The notes: generated by a model from the sequence alone, not told the origin. A stretch of DNA of 61,286 bases from Oscillospiraceae bacterium (GCA_018265835.1 JABLYK010000011.1:1-61286), one strand, 5' to 3'. Shown: positions 23,448 through 32,379, numbered from the stretch's first letter. Program-made: numbers and translations.

Positions 23448-24158
23448 ATGAACAAACAAAAAAGAACGCTCGTCATCATCCTGATCGTGGTGTGTCTGCT
23501 GGCCGGCGGCGGCTATCTTGCCTACCGGTTGACGGTGAAGGACTATGTGGACTGTTGCCGGATGCTGATGCGGGTGTACAATGCGGAGGCATCAGATTTA
23601 AATTTCGCCGTTTCTGTCAATACTTCCGGTGTGAATATCGACACGCAGTTCAATGCGGTGAAGTTTCCGTTTCAGGATGACAGCGCCGTGAAGATCACTG
23701 TGCGCGGCAAATCGGCAGACTATACGTTCTATAAAATCCACGGCCGTCAGGTTTCGGAATCCAGCGAGACTGACGCCGGAGAGCAGGCGATTCCGAAAAA
23801 CTTCATGAGCCTGCTGCAATGGGGTGCAAAGGTCTACCAGTCCGGTCTGGACATCCGCACCACACGGGACCGCAGCCGCGTGACCTATCAGGTAGATGTA
23901 CCGGACGATCTGGTACAGGCGTTCATGGATTCCTACATCGGAAACATTGACCAAATGGAGTTCCGCTATTCTGGCTGTACACTCACAGCCGTCAGCTCCA
24001 ACGGTGTGCTGACAGAGATCGCTCTGCAGGGAACCGCAACCTATCAGGTGCTGTTTGTCAACGCATCCTCTGCCGTGTCGGTCCGGGCGCGGGTCAACGC
24101 GCTGGGCGACGATGTGGTCATTCCCGACGTACCGGACACCGTTGTCAAATCCGCGTAA
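23448..24158 (+). CDS. Hypothetical membrane-anchored protein
   Basis: A 236-residue protein with a basic N-terminus and one hydrophobic segment (about residues 7-26, LVIILIVVCLLAGGGYLAY), the rest being a predicted extracytoplasmic beta-rich domain with alternating hydrophobic strands such as TYQVDV and ATYQVLFV. No lipobox. A strong GGAGGG site precedes the ATG at 23448. It follows the sensor/phosphatase pair and precedes murT by 24 bases, so it may belong to either transcript. Function not recognised. Confidence 0.65.
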   Translation: MNKQKRTLVIILIVVCLLAGGGYLAYRLTVKDYVDCCRMLMRVYNAEASDLNFAVSVNTSGVNIDTQFNAVKFPFQDDSAVKITVRGKSADYTFYKIHGRQVSESSETDAGEQAIPKNFMSLLQWGAKVYQSGLDIRTTRDRSRVTYQVDVPDDLVQAFMDSYIGNIDQMEFRYSGCTLTAVSSNGVLTEIALQGTATYQVLFVNASSAVSVRARVNALGDDVVIPDVPDTVVKSA

Positions 24159-24182
24159 CACAAAAGATTTCGGAGTATACCA

Positions 24183-25553
24183 ATGAAGATCAAGACATTT
24201 TTCGCTGTGCTGCTGTGCAAGCTCGCGCGCGCAGTTATCCGCCTGCTCGGGCGCGGCGGCACGGCGTTTCCAGGCCGGGTGGCGCTCAAAGTCTGTCCGG
24301 AGGTGCTCGGCATCCTTTCCAAAGGCGTCCGCACCATTCTTATCACCGGCACCAACGGCAAAACGACCAGCGCACGCATGATCGAGCAGGCGTTTGAAAA
24401 CGAGCACCGGAACTATTTTTCCAACAAATCCGGCGCGAACCTCATCTCTGGCATCACGGCCGAGTTTGCCATGCACAGTACGCTTACCGGTCGCCCCAAG
24501 TGCGAGTATGCCGTCATCGAGTGCGACGAGGCAGCTTCCAAAACGGTGCTGAAATATCTCAAGCCGGAAGTGATCGTGGCCACGAACGTTTTCCGCGATC
24601 AGCTCGACCGCTACGGTGAAATTACGCACACGCTCAATAACATCATCGAGGGAATCCGCCAGTCGCCGGAGTCGGTTCTCTGCCTGAATGCGGACTGCTC
24701 TCTGATCGCGTCCATCCCGGCACAGGTACCGAACCCGGTTGTGCTCTTCGGCGTGAACGTTCCGCTCGATGCCGACGGCGTGACGGAGATTTCCGACGCG
24801 CCGCACTGCATCCACTGCAAAGCGGAGTACGAATACGACTATCGCACTTATGGGCATCTGGGCGGTTTCCGCTGCCCGAAGTGCGGCTACCGGCGGCAGA
24901 CGCCGCAGATCGCCGTCACTGCCATCGGCGCGCTCGGCGCTGATTCCAGCGACGTGACCATGTCCATAGACGGGAAGGCATACGATTTCCACATCAATCT
25001 TCCCGCAGTCTATAATATTTACAACGCAGCGGGCGCGGCGGCTGCACTGTCTACATTCGGCTTTTCGCCGGATGCGATTGCGCAGGCGCTGCAATCGTTT
25101 GGCTGCGGCTTCGGGCGCATGGAGAAATTCGATCTGGAGGGCACGCCGGGGCGTATGATGCTGGTGAAAAACCCCGCCGGGTGTAATCAGGTCATCCGCT
25201 ATCTCTCCGGGCTGGAGGAGGACGCGGTGTTCGTCGTCTGTCTGAACGACCGGGATGCGGACGGCACAGACATCTCGTGGATCTGGGACGCGGACTTTGA
25301 GCGCCTATGCTCCATGGGCGACCGGCTGAAGCGGGTTCTGGTTTCCGGCGTCCGGGCGGACGAGCTGCGCCTGCGTCTGAAATATGCAGGCGTAGAGGAG
25401 CGCCGCATCACTGCTTATTATGACTATGGCGACCTGATCGAGGCCATGTGCACCAGCGAGTATCCGGTGTTCATCATGCCGACATATACCGCCATGCTTG
25501 ATCTGCGCAGCCAGCTGCAAAAACGGCTCGGCGGAAAGGAGTTCTGGGAATGA
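24183..25553 (+). CDS. murT: Lipid II isoglutaminyl synthase, Mur-ligase subunit MurT
   Basis: A 456-residue Mur-ligase-like protein. ITGTNGKTTSARM near residue 57 is the P-loop, and CIHC...CPKCGY (about 209-236) is the Cys4 zinc ribbon inserted in MurT proteins. The C-terminal DUF1727 region carries PAGCNQVIR and NDRDADGTDISWIWD. With GatD it amidates the alpha-carboxylate of D-Glu in lipid II, producing D-iGln needed for efficient crosslinking. It overlaps gatD by 4 bases (ATGA), the usual arrangement. Confidence 0.93.
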   Translation: MKIKTFFAVLLCKLARAVIRLLGRGGTAFPGRVALKVCPEVLGILSKGVRTILITGTNGKTTSARMIEQAFENEHRNYFSNKSGANLISGITAEFAMHSTLTGRPKCEYAVIECDEAASKTVLKYLKPEVIVATNVFRDQLDRYGEITHTLNNIIEGIRQSPESVLCLNADCSLIASIPAQVPNPVVLFGVNVPLDADGVTEISDAPHCIHCKAEYEYDYRTYGHLGGFRCPKCGYRRQTPQIAVTAIGALGADSSDVTMSIDGKAYDFHINLPAVYNIYNAAGAAAALSTFGFSPDAIAQALQSFGCGFGRMEKFDLEGTPGRMMLVKNPAGCNQVIRYLSGLEEDAVFVVCLNDRDADGTDISWIWDADFERLCSMGDRLKRVLVSGVRADELRLRLKYAGVEERRITAYYDYGDLIEAMCTSEYPVFIMPTYTAMLDLRSQLQKRLGGKEFWE

Positions 25554-26293
25554 GCGAAACGACCCTGCGTATCTGCCATCTGTATCCCGATCTCCTGAAT
25601 CTTTACGGCGACCGGGGCAATATTCTCTGCATGCGGCGCCGTCTGGAGTGGCGCGGCATTGCGGCCGAGATCACGGAGGTTCCGGCGGGGGAGACCGCTG
25701 ATTTCACGCAGTTTGACTTGTTTTTCATCGGCGGCGGACAGGATTTTGAGCAGGAGGTGCTGCTGTCCGACCTCAAGGCCGGGAAAGGTGCCGAGCTCAA
25801 GGCCGCCATTGCGGATGGGAAAACGGTTCTGGCCGTCTGCGGCGGCTATCAGATGCTCGGAAACTATTACAAAACCTGGGACGGCCACCAGTGCGATTTC
25901 ATTGGTGCAGTGGATTTTTACACCGTTGGTTCAAAGGAACGCATGATCGGAAATTTCCTGTTTGAATGCCTGCCGGACTCCGGCGGCAGCACGGTCGTCG
26001 GCTTTGAAAACCACAGCGGCAAGACCTTCCTTGGCTCTGGCGTGTCTCCGCTCGGCAAAGTGCTCGTCGGCGGCGGCAACAACGGGGAGGACGGCTTCGA
26101 GGGCGTGCGGTATCACAACGTCTTCGGCACGTACAGTCACGGGCCGGTACTGCCGAAAAACCCGCAGCTCTGCGACTTTATTTTGCAGACGGCGCTGCGC
26201 AGCCGCTACCCGGAACTGACGCTCCAGCCGCTGGACGATACAGCGGAAACCGCCGCACATGAAGCGATGAAAAAACGGCTGCTTGCAAGGTGA
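25550..26293 (+). CDS. gatD: Lipid II isoglutaminyl synthase, glutaminase subunit GatD
   Basis: A 247-residue class I glutamine amidotransferase-like protein that releases ammonia from glutamine for MurT. The nucleophile Cys97 lies in AVCGGYQMLG, FFIGGGQD forms the oxyanion region, and His197 lies in TYSHGPVLPKNP. Length and motifs are those of GatD rather than CobQ. Translation is coupled to murT. Confidence 0.93.
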   Translation: MSETTLRICHLYPDLLNLYGDRGNILCMRRRLEWRGIAAEITEVPAGETADFTQFDLFFIGGGQDFEQEVLLSDLKAGKGAELKAAIADGKTVLAVCGGYQMLGNYYKTWDGHQCDFIGAVDFYTVGSKERMIGNFLFECLPDSGGSTVVGFENHSGKTFLGSGVSPLGKVLVGGGNNGEDGFEGVRYHNVFGTYSHGPVLPKNPQLCDFILQTALRSRYPELTLQPLDDTAETAAHEAMKKRLLAR

Positions 26294-26358
26294 AAAGCGC
26301 CTGCGCAGCTCGGGCAGTGAAGCCGCCTTCCAAGATCATAAAATGATGCAAGCAGCCG

Positions 26359-26402
26359 AAAAGGGCTTGCCGCCTGCATTTCACAGACGGCAAGCCCTTT
26401 CG
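26359..26402. terminator. Bidirectional terminator between gatD and the lipid kinase gene
   Basis: A stem of about 14 bp (26359-26372 with 26388-26401) with a 15-base loop between convergent genes. A larger pairing of GCTGCTTGCA (from 26278) with TGCAAGCAGC (around 26347) may extend it. Confidence 0.75.
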
Positions 26403-26432
26403 CTTTGCCTTGATTGGTATATCCGTTTGATG

Positions 26433-27347
26433 TTACACTTCCATGGTGATCATCGGATCTTCTCTCTCCGTGATACCCGGAACGGCGGAAGAACTCTGTT
26501 TTTCGGAATGGACGCAATAAGAGGAGGCCTGCGGAATGGTTTCGCCGTCGATCTGAAGCGCAGTGGGCTGGTCAAAGGAAACCGTAATCTCTCTGCCCGT
26601 CAGAACCTCTACCATTTCGGTGTGCCGGACATGTTTTCCCTTAAAGATGGAGGGGAAAACAGAAAGCGTTTTCAGCTTGCTTTTGCAGTGCATAACCACC
26701 GTTGTTACAAGGCCGTCGTTCCGCCGCCGCATCTGATCCGGCGCCACCATCATACCGCCGCCGTAAAAGCGGCCATTCATGGTCGGCGCAAGCCAAACGT
26801 TGGAATAATGACGCGTCACGCCGTCCACGGTCACAGTCGCTTTTCTGGGCATGAAAGAGGACATCATACCTTTGATCGCAATCGCCGCGTAATTGATCGA
26901 GCTGTCGGATTCCGCCCGCTGTTTATCGCCCTCCTCGCAGCAATAGCCGTCAATGCCGTAACCCACGCCGTTGAGAAAATAGCGGGTTTCTCCGTTTACC
27001 GTTACGGTGGGCAGATCCTGCAGATAGGGATTCAGAAACACAAGCCCGTCCTTTTCCTGCTCCCATACATCCGCCATAAAATCATTCCCGGAACCCGTCG
27101 GATAGTAATAGACCGGATGCTCCGGAGCCTGTCCGCCGCACTCGTTCACAAAATGATGCAGGGTGCCGTCTCCGCCGGATAAAACGACTTTGTCGTCCGG
27201 CAGAGCCTTTTGCAAAAATTCAGCGGCGTTCATTCCGGTGATATCGAGATAGGAAACTTCCTTTGTCTCCAAAATTTTTCCGATGCCTTCCGCATTGCTT
27301 CTGCCGTTTCGATTGTCGGCAAGCGGGTTATATAAGACATAAATCAT
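26433..27347 (-). CDS. Diacylglycerol kinase catalytic-domain (YegS/DgkB-like) lipid kinase
   Basis: A 304-residue protein with the two-domain lipid-kinase fold. VVLSGGDGTLHH is the ATP-binding GGDGT signature and YPTGSGND follows at the expected distance; QIDGETI is the typical C-terminal element. Family members phosphorylate diacylglycerol or similar lipids. Its ATG lies inside the 3' end of the metK gene (20-base overlap), so it is coupled to a SAM synthetase and, upstream, a radical SAM enzyme. That context suggests phosphorylation of a modified lipid, but the substrate cannot be read from sequence. Confidence 0.82.
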   Translation of the reverse strand: MIYVLYNPLADNRNGRSNAEGIGKILETKEVSYLDITGMNAAEFLQKALPDDKVVLSGGDGTLHHFVNECGGQAPEHPVYYYPTGSGNDFMADVWEQEKDGLVFLNPYLQDLPTVTVNGETRYFLNGVGYGIDGYCCEEGDKQRAESDSSINYAAIAIKGMMSSFMPRKATVTVDGVTRHYSNVWLAPTMNGRFYGGGMMVAPDQMRRRNDGLVTTVVMHCKSKLKTLSVFPSIFKGKHVRHTEMVEVLTGREITVSFDQPTALQIDGETIPQASSYCVHSEKQSSSAVPGITEREDPMITMEV

Positions 27348-28539
27348 CGCTTTTGGTGAATATCTCCTGTTCTCCCGTCCGGTTGAATGTTCGTTTCAGA
27401 TATTCTGCGAGATCGGTTTGCTCCCAGGGCATCGCAGCGGCATGGTTTCCAAAGTGGCCATAGCAGGAAACGGCAGCATATATAGGCCGGGTCAGCCCAA
27501 ACTTTTGGATGACCGCGGCCGGGCGCAAATCAACCTGCTTCCGCACGGTCTCATATAATGCGGAGCTTGCCACTTTCTCCGTGCCAAAGGTATCAATCCG
27601 CACGGAAACCGGCTCCGAAAGGCCGATGGAATAGCCCAGCTGCACCTCGCATTTCTCTGCAAGTCCCGCCGCTACAATGTTTTTCGCGATATAACGAGCC
27701 ATGTAAGCGCCGCTTCTGTCCACCTTTGTGGGATCCTTTCCGGAGAAGGAGCCGCCGCCGTGGCGGGCATATCCGCCATAGGTATCCACAATCAGCTTCC
27801 GCCCGGTCAGGCCGGAATCTCCCGCAGGCCCGCCGACCACGAAGCGACCCGTCGGATTGATAAAGATCTGGGTATCTTCATCCAGAAGCGCTTTGGGAAT
27901 GGCCGGCACGATAACATGCTGCCGGATATCCGTCCTGATGGTTTCAATATCCACATCCTCGCGGTGCTGGGCAGACAGAATCACTGCGGAAACCCGCTTT
28001 GGCCGCTCGTCCTCATACTCCACCGTCACCTGAGCCTTCCCGTCGGGGAGCAAATAGGGCAGCTCCCGCGTCCTGCGCACCTGTTCGAGCTGTTTGACAA
28101 GCCCGTGGGAAAGCTCAATGGGAAGCGGCATCAGAGTTTCCGTCTCCCGGCACGCGAATCCGAACATCATACCCTGATCCCCGGCGCCGCTGTTTAATTC
28201 CTCCGATTTTCCCCTGCGGGTAATACCCATGGCAATATCGGGGGACTGCTCGTGCAGGTCAACGGTAATCCTGCAGCTATCCGCGTCAAAGCCTCTTCCA
28301 GGCGCGGTGTAGCCAATCTCCGCGATCACGTTTCTCGCCACCGCTTCATAGTCAACCTTGGCCGCGGTCGTCACTTCGCCGAAAATATGCACCTGATCGG
28401 TGGCGCAGGTCACCTCGCATGCCGAACGGGATTCCGGGTCCTGCATCAGCATTTCATCCAGAATCCGATCCGCAATCTGGTCACATACCTTATCCGGATG
28501 GCCGCAGGTAACCGATTCCGATGTAAAAAATTGATTCAT
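27328..28539 (-). CDS. metK: S-adenosylmethionine synthetase
   Basis: A 403-residue MAT making SAM from methionine and ATP. ESVTCGHPDKVCDQIAD (methionine/ATP site), GAGDQGMMFG and GGGSFSGKDPTKVDRS (P-loop region) are all intact, so the enzyme should be active. It lies 16 bases downstream of a radical SAM gene and overlaps the lipid-kinase gene. This suggests a pathway-dedicated SAM supply, although it could be the only MetK of the genome. The ATG at 28539 follows an AGGAAG site. No SAM riboswitch is visible upstream of the transcript. Confidence 0.95.
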   Translation of the reverse strand: MNQFFTSESVTCGHPDKVCDQIADRILDEMLMQDPESRSACEVTCATDQVHIFGEVTTAAKVDYEAVARNVIAEIGYTAPGRGFDADSCRITVDLHEQSPDIAMGITRRGKSEELNSGAGDQGMMFGFACRETETLMPLPIELSHGLVKQLEQVRRTRELPYLLPDGKAQVTVEYEDERPKRVSAVILSAQHREDVDIETIRTDIRQHVIVPAIPKALLDEDTQIFINPTGRFVVGGPAGDSGLTGRKLIVDTYGGYARHGGGSFSGKDPTKVDRSGAYMARYIAKNIVAAGLAEKCEVQLGYSIGLSEPVSVRIDTFGTEKVASSALYETVRKQVDLRPAAVIQKFGLTRPIYAAVSCYGHFGNHAAAMPWEQTDLAEYLKRTFNRTGEQEIFTKSDDLCLI

Positions 28540-28555
28540 AACGCTCTTCTTCCTG

Positions 28556-29947
28556 TCATTTACCAGTTTCGGGAGCTGCGGATGATTCCTGCTCTTTTTT
28601 GGCTGCCTTTGCGGCACGGTTCTCCGCCCACAGCCGCTCCGCCGCCGGCTTCCAGCTGGCAGCATAAGCGTCGCACTTGGAGCACAGGTGATCCGCAGTC
28701 TCCGGAGATAGGGGATCTGTGGAGTGAGCGCCGGATTCCGCCACGATCTTCCGCAGGAATTCCGGATTCTCCAGCATGGGGCAGGGCCGAAGCATGTTGT
28801 CGTTGAACGGCTGGTTGTCGTGGTACGCCATGAAAATGGGGCTCTGCAGCGCCTCCAGCAGCGTGCATTCCCGGATGTTGGCGTTGGAGTAGTGGATAAA
28901 TACGCAAGGATCCACATCGCCGTACGCGTTGATATGCAAATATTTCCGTCCGCCTGCAATGCAGCCGCCCACGAACTCCGCGTCGTTCTGGAAGTCCATG
29001 GCAAACAGCGGCTTCGTGGCGCGCAGATGACGGATGCGGCGGTAAACGGCTTCCCGCTGCTCCGGGCTCGGCAGCAGCTCCGGCGCCGCGTCATTGCCAA
29101 CGGGCATATAGTGGAAGTACCAGATGAAATAGGCACCCATATCAATCAGGCTCTGGTAGTATTCATCCGAGGTAATCGAGTCGAAATTCGCGCTGGTATA
29201 GCAGGAGGAAATCCCATAAAGCAACTTCCGCTCGTGGAGCAGCTCCATGGCATGGCGCACCTTTTGGTAAGTACCCTTGCCTCTGCGGCCGTCGGTAGCC
29301 GCCTCGTCGCCTTCCAGAGAGATGGCCGGGACAAAATTTTTTACCCGCAGCATCTCATCCGCAAATTTCTCGTCAATCAGCGTGCCATTGGTGAACGCGA
29401 GGAACACGCAGTCGTCATGCTTCTCGCACAGCCGAATCAGATCATCCTTGCGAACCAGCGGCTCGCCGCCCGTATAGATATACAGGTAAACGCCCAGCTC
29501 CTTGCCTTGACGGATGAGATCGTCGATCTCGTCAAAGGTCAGGTTCAGCTTATTGCCGTATTCCGCTGCCCAGCAGCCGGTGCAGTGCAGGTTGCAGGCC
29601 GAGGTGGGATCCAGCAAAACGGCCCAGGGAATATTGCAGCCGTATTTCTCCTTGGCCGCATCCTGTATGTCGCAGCCAATCATGTTTGCGTTGATGAAGA
29701 AGTTCACGGCCACAGTCGTCAGGACCTCATGATCCACGTCGTTGAGCATATGGCGGATATACGGATAGTAGGCGTCGTCCGGATTTTCAATAGCCTGGCG
29801 GATGTACTTCCGCTGCGATTCAAATTCGCCCTTGCTGAACTTGTCTGCCCAATCCATCAGCTTTGGAAGATTTTTTTCCGGTTCTTTGTAGAGATACTTG
29901 AATGCCTGTTCAATGCCCAATTTTTTTAAGGTTGTCGATACGCTCAT
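28556..29947 (-). CDS. Radical SAM/SPASM-domain protein
   Basis: A 463-residue protein. An N-terminal helical extension of about 105 residues precedes the radical SAM core with CNLHCTGC (Cys118, 122, 125) and YTGGEPL. After the barrel, CIAGG...GDVDPC fits the SPASM spacing C-x13-G-x4-C, and later RPCP and LCSKC supply further cysteines for an auxiliary cluster. SPASM enzymes modify peptides, proteins or other substrates; no precursor peptide is adjacent. Following genes encode SAM synthetase and a lipid kinase, so a lipid or small-molecule substrate is as plausible as a peptide. The start at 29947 has AAAGGAG upstream. Confidence 0.9.
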   Translation of the reverse strand: MSVSTTLKKLGIEQAFKYLYKEPEKNLPKLMDWADKFSKGEFESQRKYIRQAIENPDDAYYPYIRHMLNDVDHEVLTTVAVNFFINANMIGCDIQDAAKEKYGCNIPWAVLLDPTSACNLHCTGCWAAEYGNKLNLTFDEIDDLIRQGKELGVYLYIYTGGEPLVRKDDLIRLCEKHDDCVFLAFTNGTLIDEKFADEMLRVKNFVPAISLEGDEAATDGRRGKGTYQKVRHAMELLHERKLLYGISSCYTSANFDSITSDEYYQSLIDMGAYFIWYFHYMPVGNDAAPELLPSPEQREAVYRRIRHLRATKPLFAMDFQNDAEFVGGCIAGGRKYLHINAYGDVDPCVFIHYSNANIRECTLLEALQSPIFMAYHDNQPFNDNMLRPCPMLENPEFLRKIVAESGAHSTDPLSPETADHLCSKCDAYAASWKPAAERLWAENRAAKAAKKEQESSAAPETGK

Positions 29948-30014
29948 AATGGTAGCTCCTTTCCCGTTTGTATAGGAACCATTTTAGCAGTCGAACCGGA
30001 ACTGCGACATTAAT

Positions 30015-30056
30015 AAATTCAGCCGTTTCTCCGATTCGGGAGAAACGGCTGAATTT
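30015..30056. terminator. 18-bp perfect hairpin between the TetR gene and the radical SAM operon
   Basis: Arms 30015-30032 and 30039-30056, 6-base loop, flanked by TTTATTAAT on the minus strand. It lies downstream of the regulator stop and upstream of the operon start, so it probably separates the two transcripts. The long symmetrical stem could also serve as an operator in DNA form. Confidence 0.65.
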
Positions 30057-30136
30057 CATCAAATTTTGAGGAATTTCGGCAATTTGCGCGAAAATAGGAC
30101 AATTCCGGCGCCGTGTCCGTTGTGGCGCGATTCGGG

Positions 30137-30715
30137 CTATTGGGGTTCGGCGCGCGCTGCATCTCCTTTCTCGGCGGCGAGCATATAATCTCTCGTGCCG
30201 CGGAGAATGCCGCTGAAGCGATCCACTGCCTGATCGACATCCGACTGCATATGATCCCATATAAATTTCAGAACAAAGCCCAGAATCGAATAGCAGTAGA
30301 ATTCCGCAACGTCCTGCACAAAGTCCTCCGAAACGCCATCGCAGATATGCCGCTTTTTTACCAGGATGCAAAACCAATCCTGAACGGGGCCGAAAACCGC
30401 TTGTTCCAGACGCTCTTTCGATATGGCGCCCCAGATATGATAAATCATCCTGGAATTTGTCTGCATTGCTTTCAGCAGCGCTTTCAGACAGTCCGCCCAA
30501 TCCTGATCCTCATCGTCAAAATTGAAATATTGATTGACTTTGATGGTCAGCCACTGATCCAGCAGTCCGTAAATGTCCTGAAAATGATAATAAAACGTAT
30601 TGGCGCTGATTTCACACCGGTCCACAAGCGCAGATACTGTCACTTTATTAAAAGGCATCTCTACCAGCATCTCTTCAAAATTTTCCATAATTGCTTTTAC
30701 CGTATAATTTGCCAT
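30137..30715 (-). CDS. TetR/AcrR-family transcriptional regulator
   Basis: A 192-residue protein with an N-terminal TetR helix-turn-helix: MPFNKVTVSALVDRCEIS followed by ANTFYYHFQDIYGLL. The remaining all-helical domain would bind a ligand or dimerise; its C-terminal part with an aromatic-rich DWFCILVKKRH region resembles DhaS-like regulators common in Clostridia. It lies on the same strand just upstream of the radical SAM-metK-kinase genes and is the obvious candidate to control them. ATG 30715 follows GAGAGGA. Confidence 0.85.
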   Translation of the reverse strand: MANYTVKAIMENFEEMLVEMPFNKVTVSALVDRCEISANTFYYHFQDIYGLLDQWLTIKVNQYFNFDDEDQDWADCLKALLKAMQTNSRMIYHIWGAISKERLEQAVFGPVQDWFCILVKKRHICDGVSEDFVQDVAEFYCYSILGFVLKFIWDHMQSDVDQAVDRFSGILRGTRDYMLAAEKGDAARAEPQ

Positions 30716-30769
30716 GTGTTCCTCTCTTACTCTCTCGATTTTCCGGTTCCGCAGTTCACGGTTTCTTGA

Positions 30770-31723
30770 TCAGATATCGTTTGGAATGATAAGATTCTCA
30801 TGCGGAACCTTGTCCCAGGAAAAGTCCGCAGCCAGCTCGATCGCGGAGACGGGTGCATCCGTTTCCCGCAGTCCGGCAAGCTTGGCCAGTCTGCCGAGCA
30901 GCTGCTCCGGCGTATACCGGGAGCGGAAGTATTCCATGTTCAGATCACCTTCGCGCTTGGAGAGTTTCCGTCCGTCCGGTGCGACCAGCAGCGGTGCGTG
31001 GCAGTAGGCCGGCGCGCTTCCGCCCAGCGTTTCGATCAGCCAGCGCTGCCGCGCCGTGGAGTCGAGCAGGTCGCGCGCGCGAACCACACGGTTAATGCCC
31101 ATCTCCATATCATCCACCGAGACGGCCAGCTGATACGCAAACACCCCGTCGGCCCGTCGGATGATGAAATCGTCGCGCCCCGGAGCGAGCGTCTGCCGCT
31201 GTGCGCCATAATGTCCGTCTGTCCATGCGATGGTCTTGCCGTCCACCGCCAACTTCAGCGCCGGATGGCGGCCCATTTTCACCTTTTGCCGCACTTCCTC
31301 CGGGCTCAGCTCCCGGCAGCGGCAGCCGACGTCGCCGTGCTCGCCCGGATGCGGCGCGGAGGCCGCCAGCCGCTCCGCCCGGCTGCAATAGCAGTCATAG
31401 ACCATACTGCGCGCACGGAGCGCTTCCAGCGCCGCTTCATAGCGAGCCGTCCGCCGGCCCTGCCGGTAGGCGTCCCCTGTGCCGGGACGCCAGCCCTCGT
31501 CCCAGTCCAGTCCCAACCAGAGCAAGTCTTCCGCCATTTGTCCGGCATAGCTGTCCCAGCTCCGCTCCGGGTCGAGATCCTCCAGCCGGAACACCATCGT
31601 GCCGCCGAGGCTGCGCACATCCAGCCACGCCAGCAGAGAGGAGAGGACGTTGCCCAGATGCAGCCGCCCACTGGGACTTGGCGCAAAACGCCCGCGTATG
31701 CTGTTTTTGCCCGTCTGGTGCAT
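30770..31723 (-). CDS. gluQ: Glutamyl-Q tRNA(Asp) synthetase-like protein
   Basis: A 317-residue truncated GluRS paralogue lacking the anticodon-binding domain. RFAPSPSGRLHLGN gives the HIGH region and KLSKREGD the KMSKS region. The zinc site cysteines YDCYC and GCRC are present, typical of GluQ enzymes that attach glutamate to queuosine in tRNA-Asp. Full-length GltX is encoded at 6739-8238, so the tRNA-charging role is covered. Members are best known in proteobacteria and also occur elsewhere. ATG 31723 follows GGAGGC; divergent from ybaK. Confidence 0.85.
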   Translation of the reverse strand: MHQTGKNSIRGRFAPSPSGRLHLGNVLSSLLAWLDVRSLGGTMVFRLEDLDPERSWDSYAGQMAEDLLWLGLDWDEGWRPGTGDAYRQGRRTARYEAALEALRARSMVYDCYCSRAERLAASAPHPGEHGDVGCRCRELSPEEVRQKVKMGRHPALKLAVDGKTIAWTDGHYGAQRQTLAPGRDDFIIRRADGVFAYQLAVSVDDMEMGINRVVRARDLLDSTARQRWLIETLGGSAPAYCHAPLLVAPDGRKLSKREGDLNMEYFRSRYTPEQLLGRLAKLAGLRETDAPVSAIELAADFSWDKVPHENLIIPNDI

Positions 31724-31751
31724 GAGACGCCTCCAAACTGTATTTTTCTCT

Positions 31752-31779
31752 ATTATAGCACAGCGGACGGGCGGCGCAA
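31752..31779 (-). promoter_or_regulatory. Promoter of gluQ
   Basis: On the minus strand TTGCGC (31779-31774), a 16-base spacer and consensus TATAAT (31757-31752), about 28 bases before the start codon. Confidence 0.7.
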
Positions 31780-31814
31780 ATGCAAGTTTGCAGATAAATT
31801 CAGGCGTCATTCCC

Positions 31815-31843
31815 TTGAAAGGCAGTCCGAAATCCGATATAAT
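31815..31843 (+). promoter_or_regulatory. Promoter of ybaK-uvrA
   Basis: TTGAAA (31815-31820), a 17-base spacer and consensus TATAAT (31838-31843), about 32 bases before the ybaK ATG. Confidence 0.8.
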
Positions 31844-31875
31844 GAGGTATTCGTGAAAAATTGGAGCATACATTC

Positions 31876-32367
31876 ATGGCAAAAGCGTCAAAGGACAAAA
31901 CAAACGTTATGCGTTTGCTGGAACAGAAGAAAATTCCCTATACGCCGCATTCCTACCCCCACGCGGACGGCCCTGTGGACGGCGTGACCGTCGCGGGCTT
32001 GATCGGCGTGGAGCCTGCGCGCGTGTTCAAAACGCTCGTCGCTCGCGGCGCGAGCAAGGCGATCTATGTGTTTGTCATCCCGGTCGCGCGCGAGCTGGAT
32101 CTGAAAAAGGCGGCGAAGTCCGTCGGCGAAAAATCCATTGCGATGATCCACGTCAGCGAGATCACCGGTCTGACGGGGTACGTCCGCGGCGGCTGCTCGC
32201 CCGTCGGCATGAAAAAATGCTACCGCACTGTGCTTGACACGCAGGCGCAGCGGGTGGAGACGCTGCTCGTGAGCGCTGGGAAGATCGGTTATCAGGTCGA
32301 GCTTGCGCCGGATGCGCTTCTTGCGCTGGTGGGCGGTACGGTCGCAGATTTGACGGTGGATGCATAA
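31876..32367 (+). CDS. ybaK: YbaK/EbsC-type Cys-tRNA(Pro) deacylase
   Basis: A 163-residue free-standing editing domain that hydrolyses Cys-tRNA(Pro) and related mischarged tRNAs. The family pattern is clear: VAGLIGVEPARVFKTLV, VIPVARELDLKKAAK with the catalytic lysine region, and YVRGGCSPVGMKK near residue 110. GGAG lies 9 bases before ATG 31876. It is co-transcribed with uvrA (12 bases apart) and divergent from gluQ. A second, different YbaK-family gene lies at the right edge of the window. Confidence 0.88.
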   Translation: MAKASKDKTNVMRLLEQKKIPYTPHSYPHADGPVDGVTVAGLIGVEPARVFKTLVARGASKAIYVFVIPVARELDLKKAAKSVGEKSIAMIHVSEITGLTGYVRGGCSPVGMKKCYRTVLDTQAQRVETLLVSAGKIGYQVELAPDALLALVGGTVADLTVDA

Positions 32368-32379
32368 GCAGGAGGAACC

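Noticed and set aside
28540..29145. N-terminal extension of metK into a 605-codon frame
   Set aside because: The extension overlaps the radical SAM gene out of frame. The MetK family start and a ribosome site are at 28539.
29948..30136. SAM riboswitch upstream of the radical SAM-metK operon
   Set aside because: The interval contains one long simple hairpin and a promoter-like TAAAAT, not the multi-helix SAM-I or SAM-II/III patterns.
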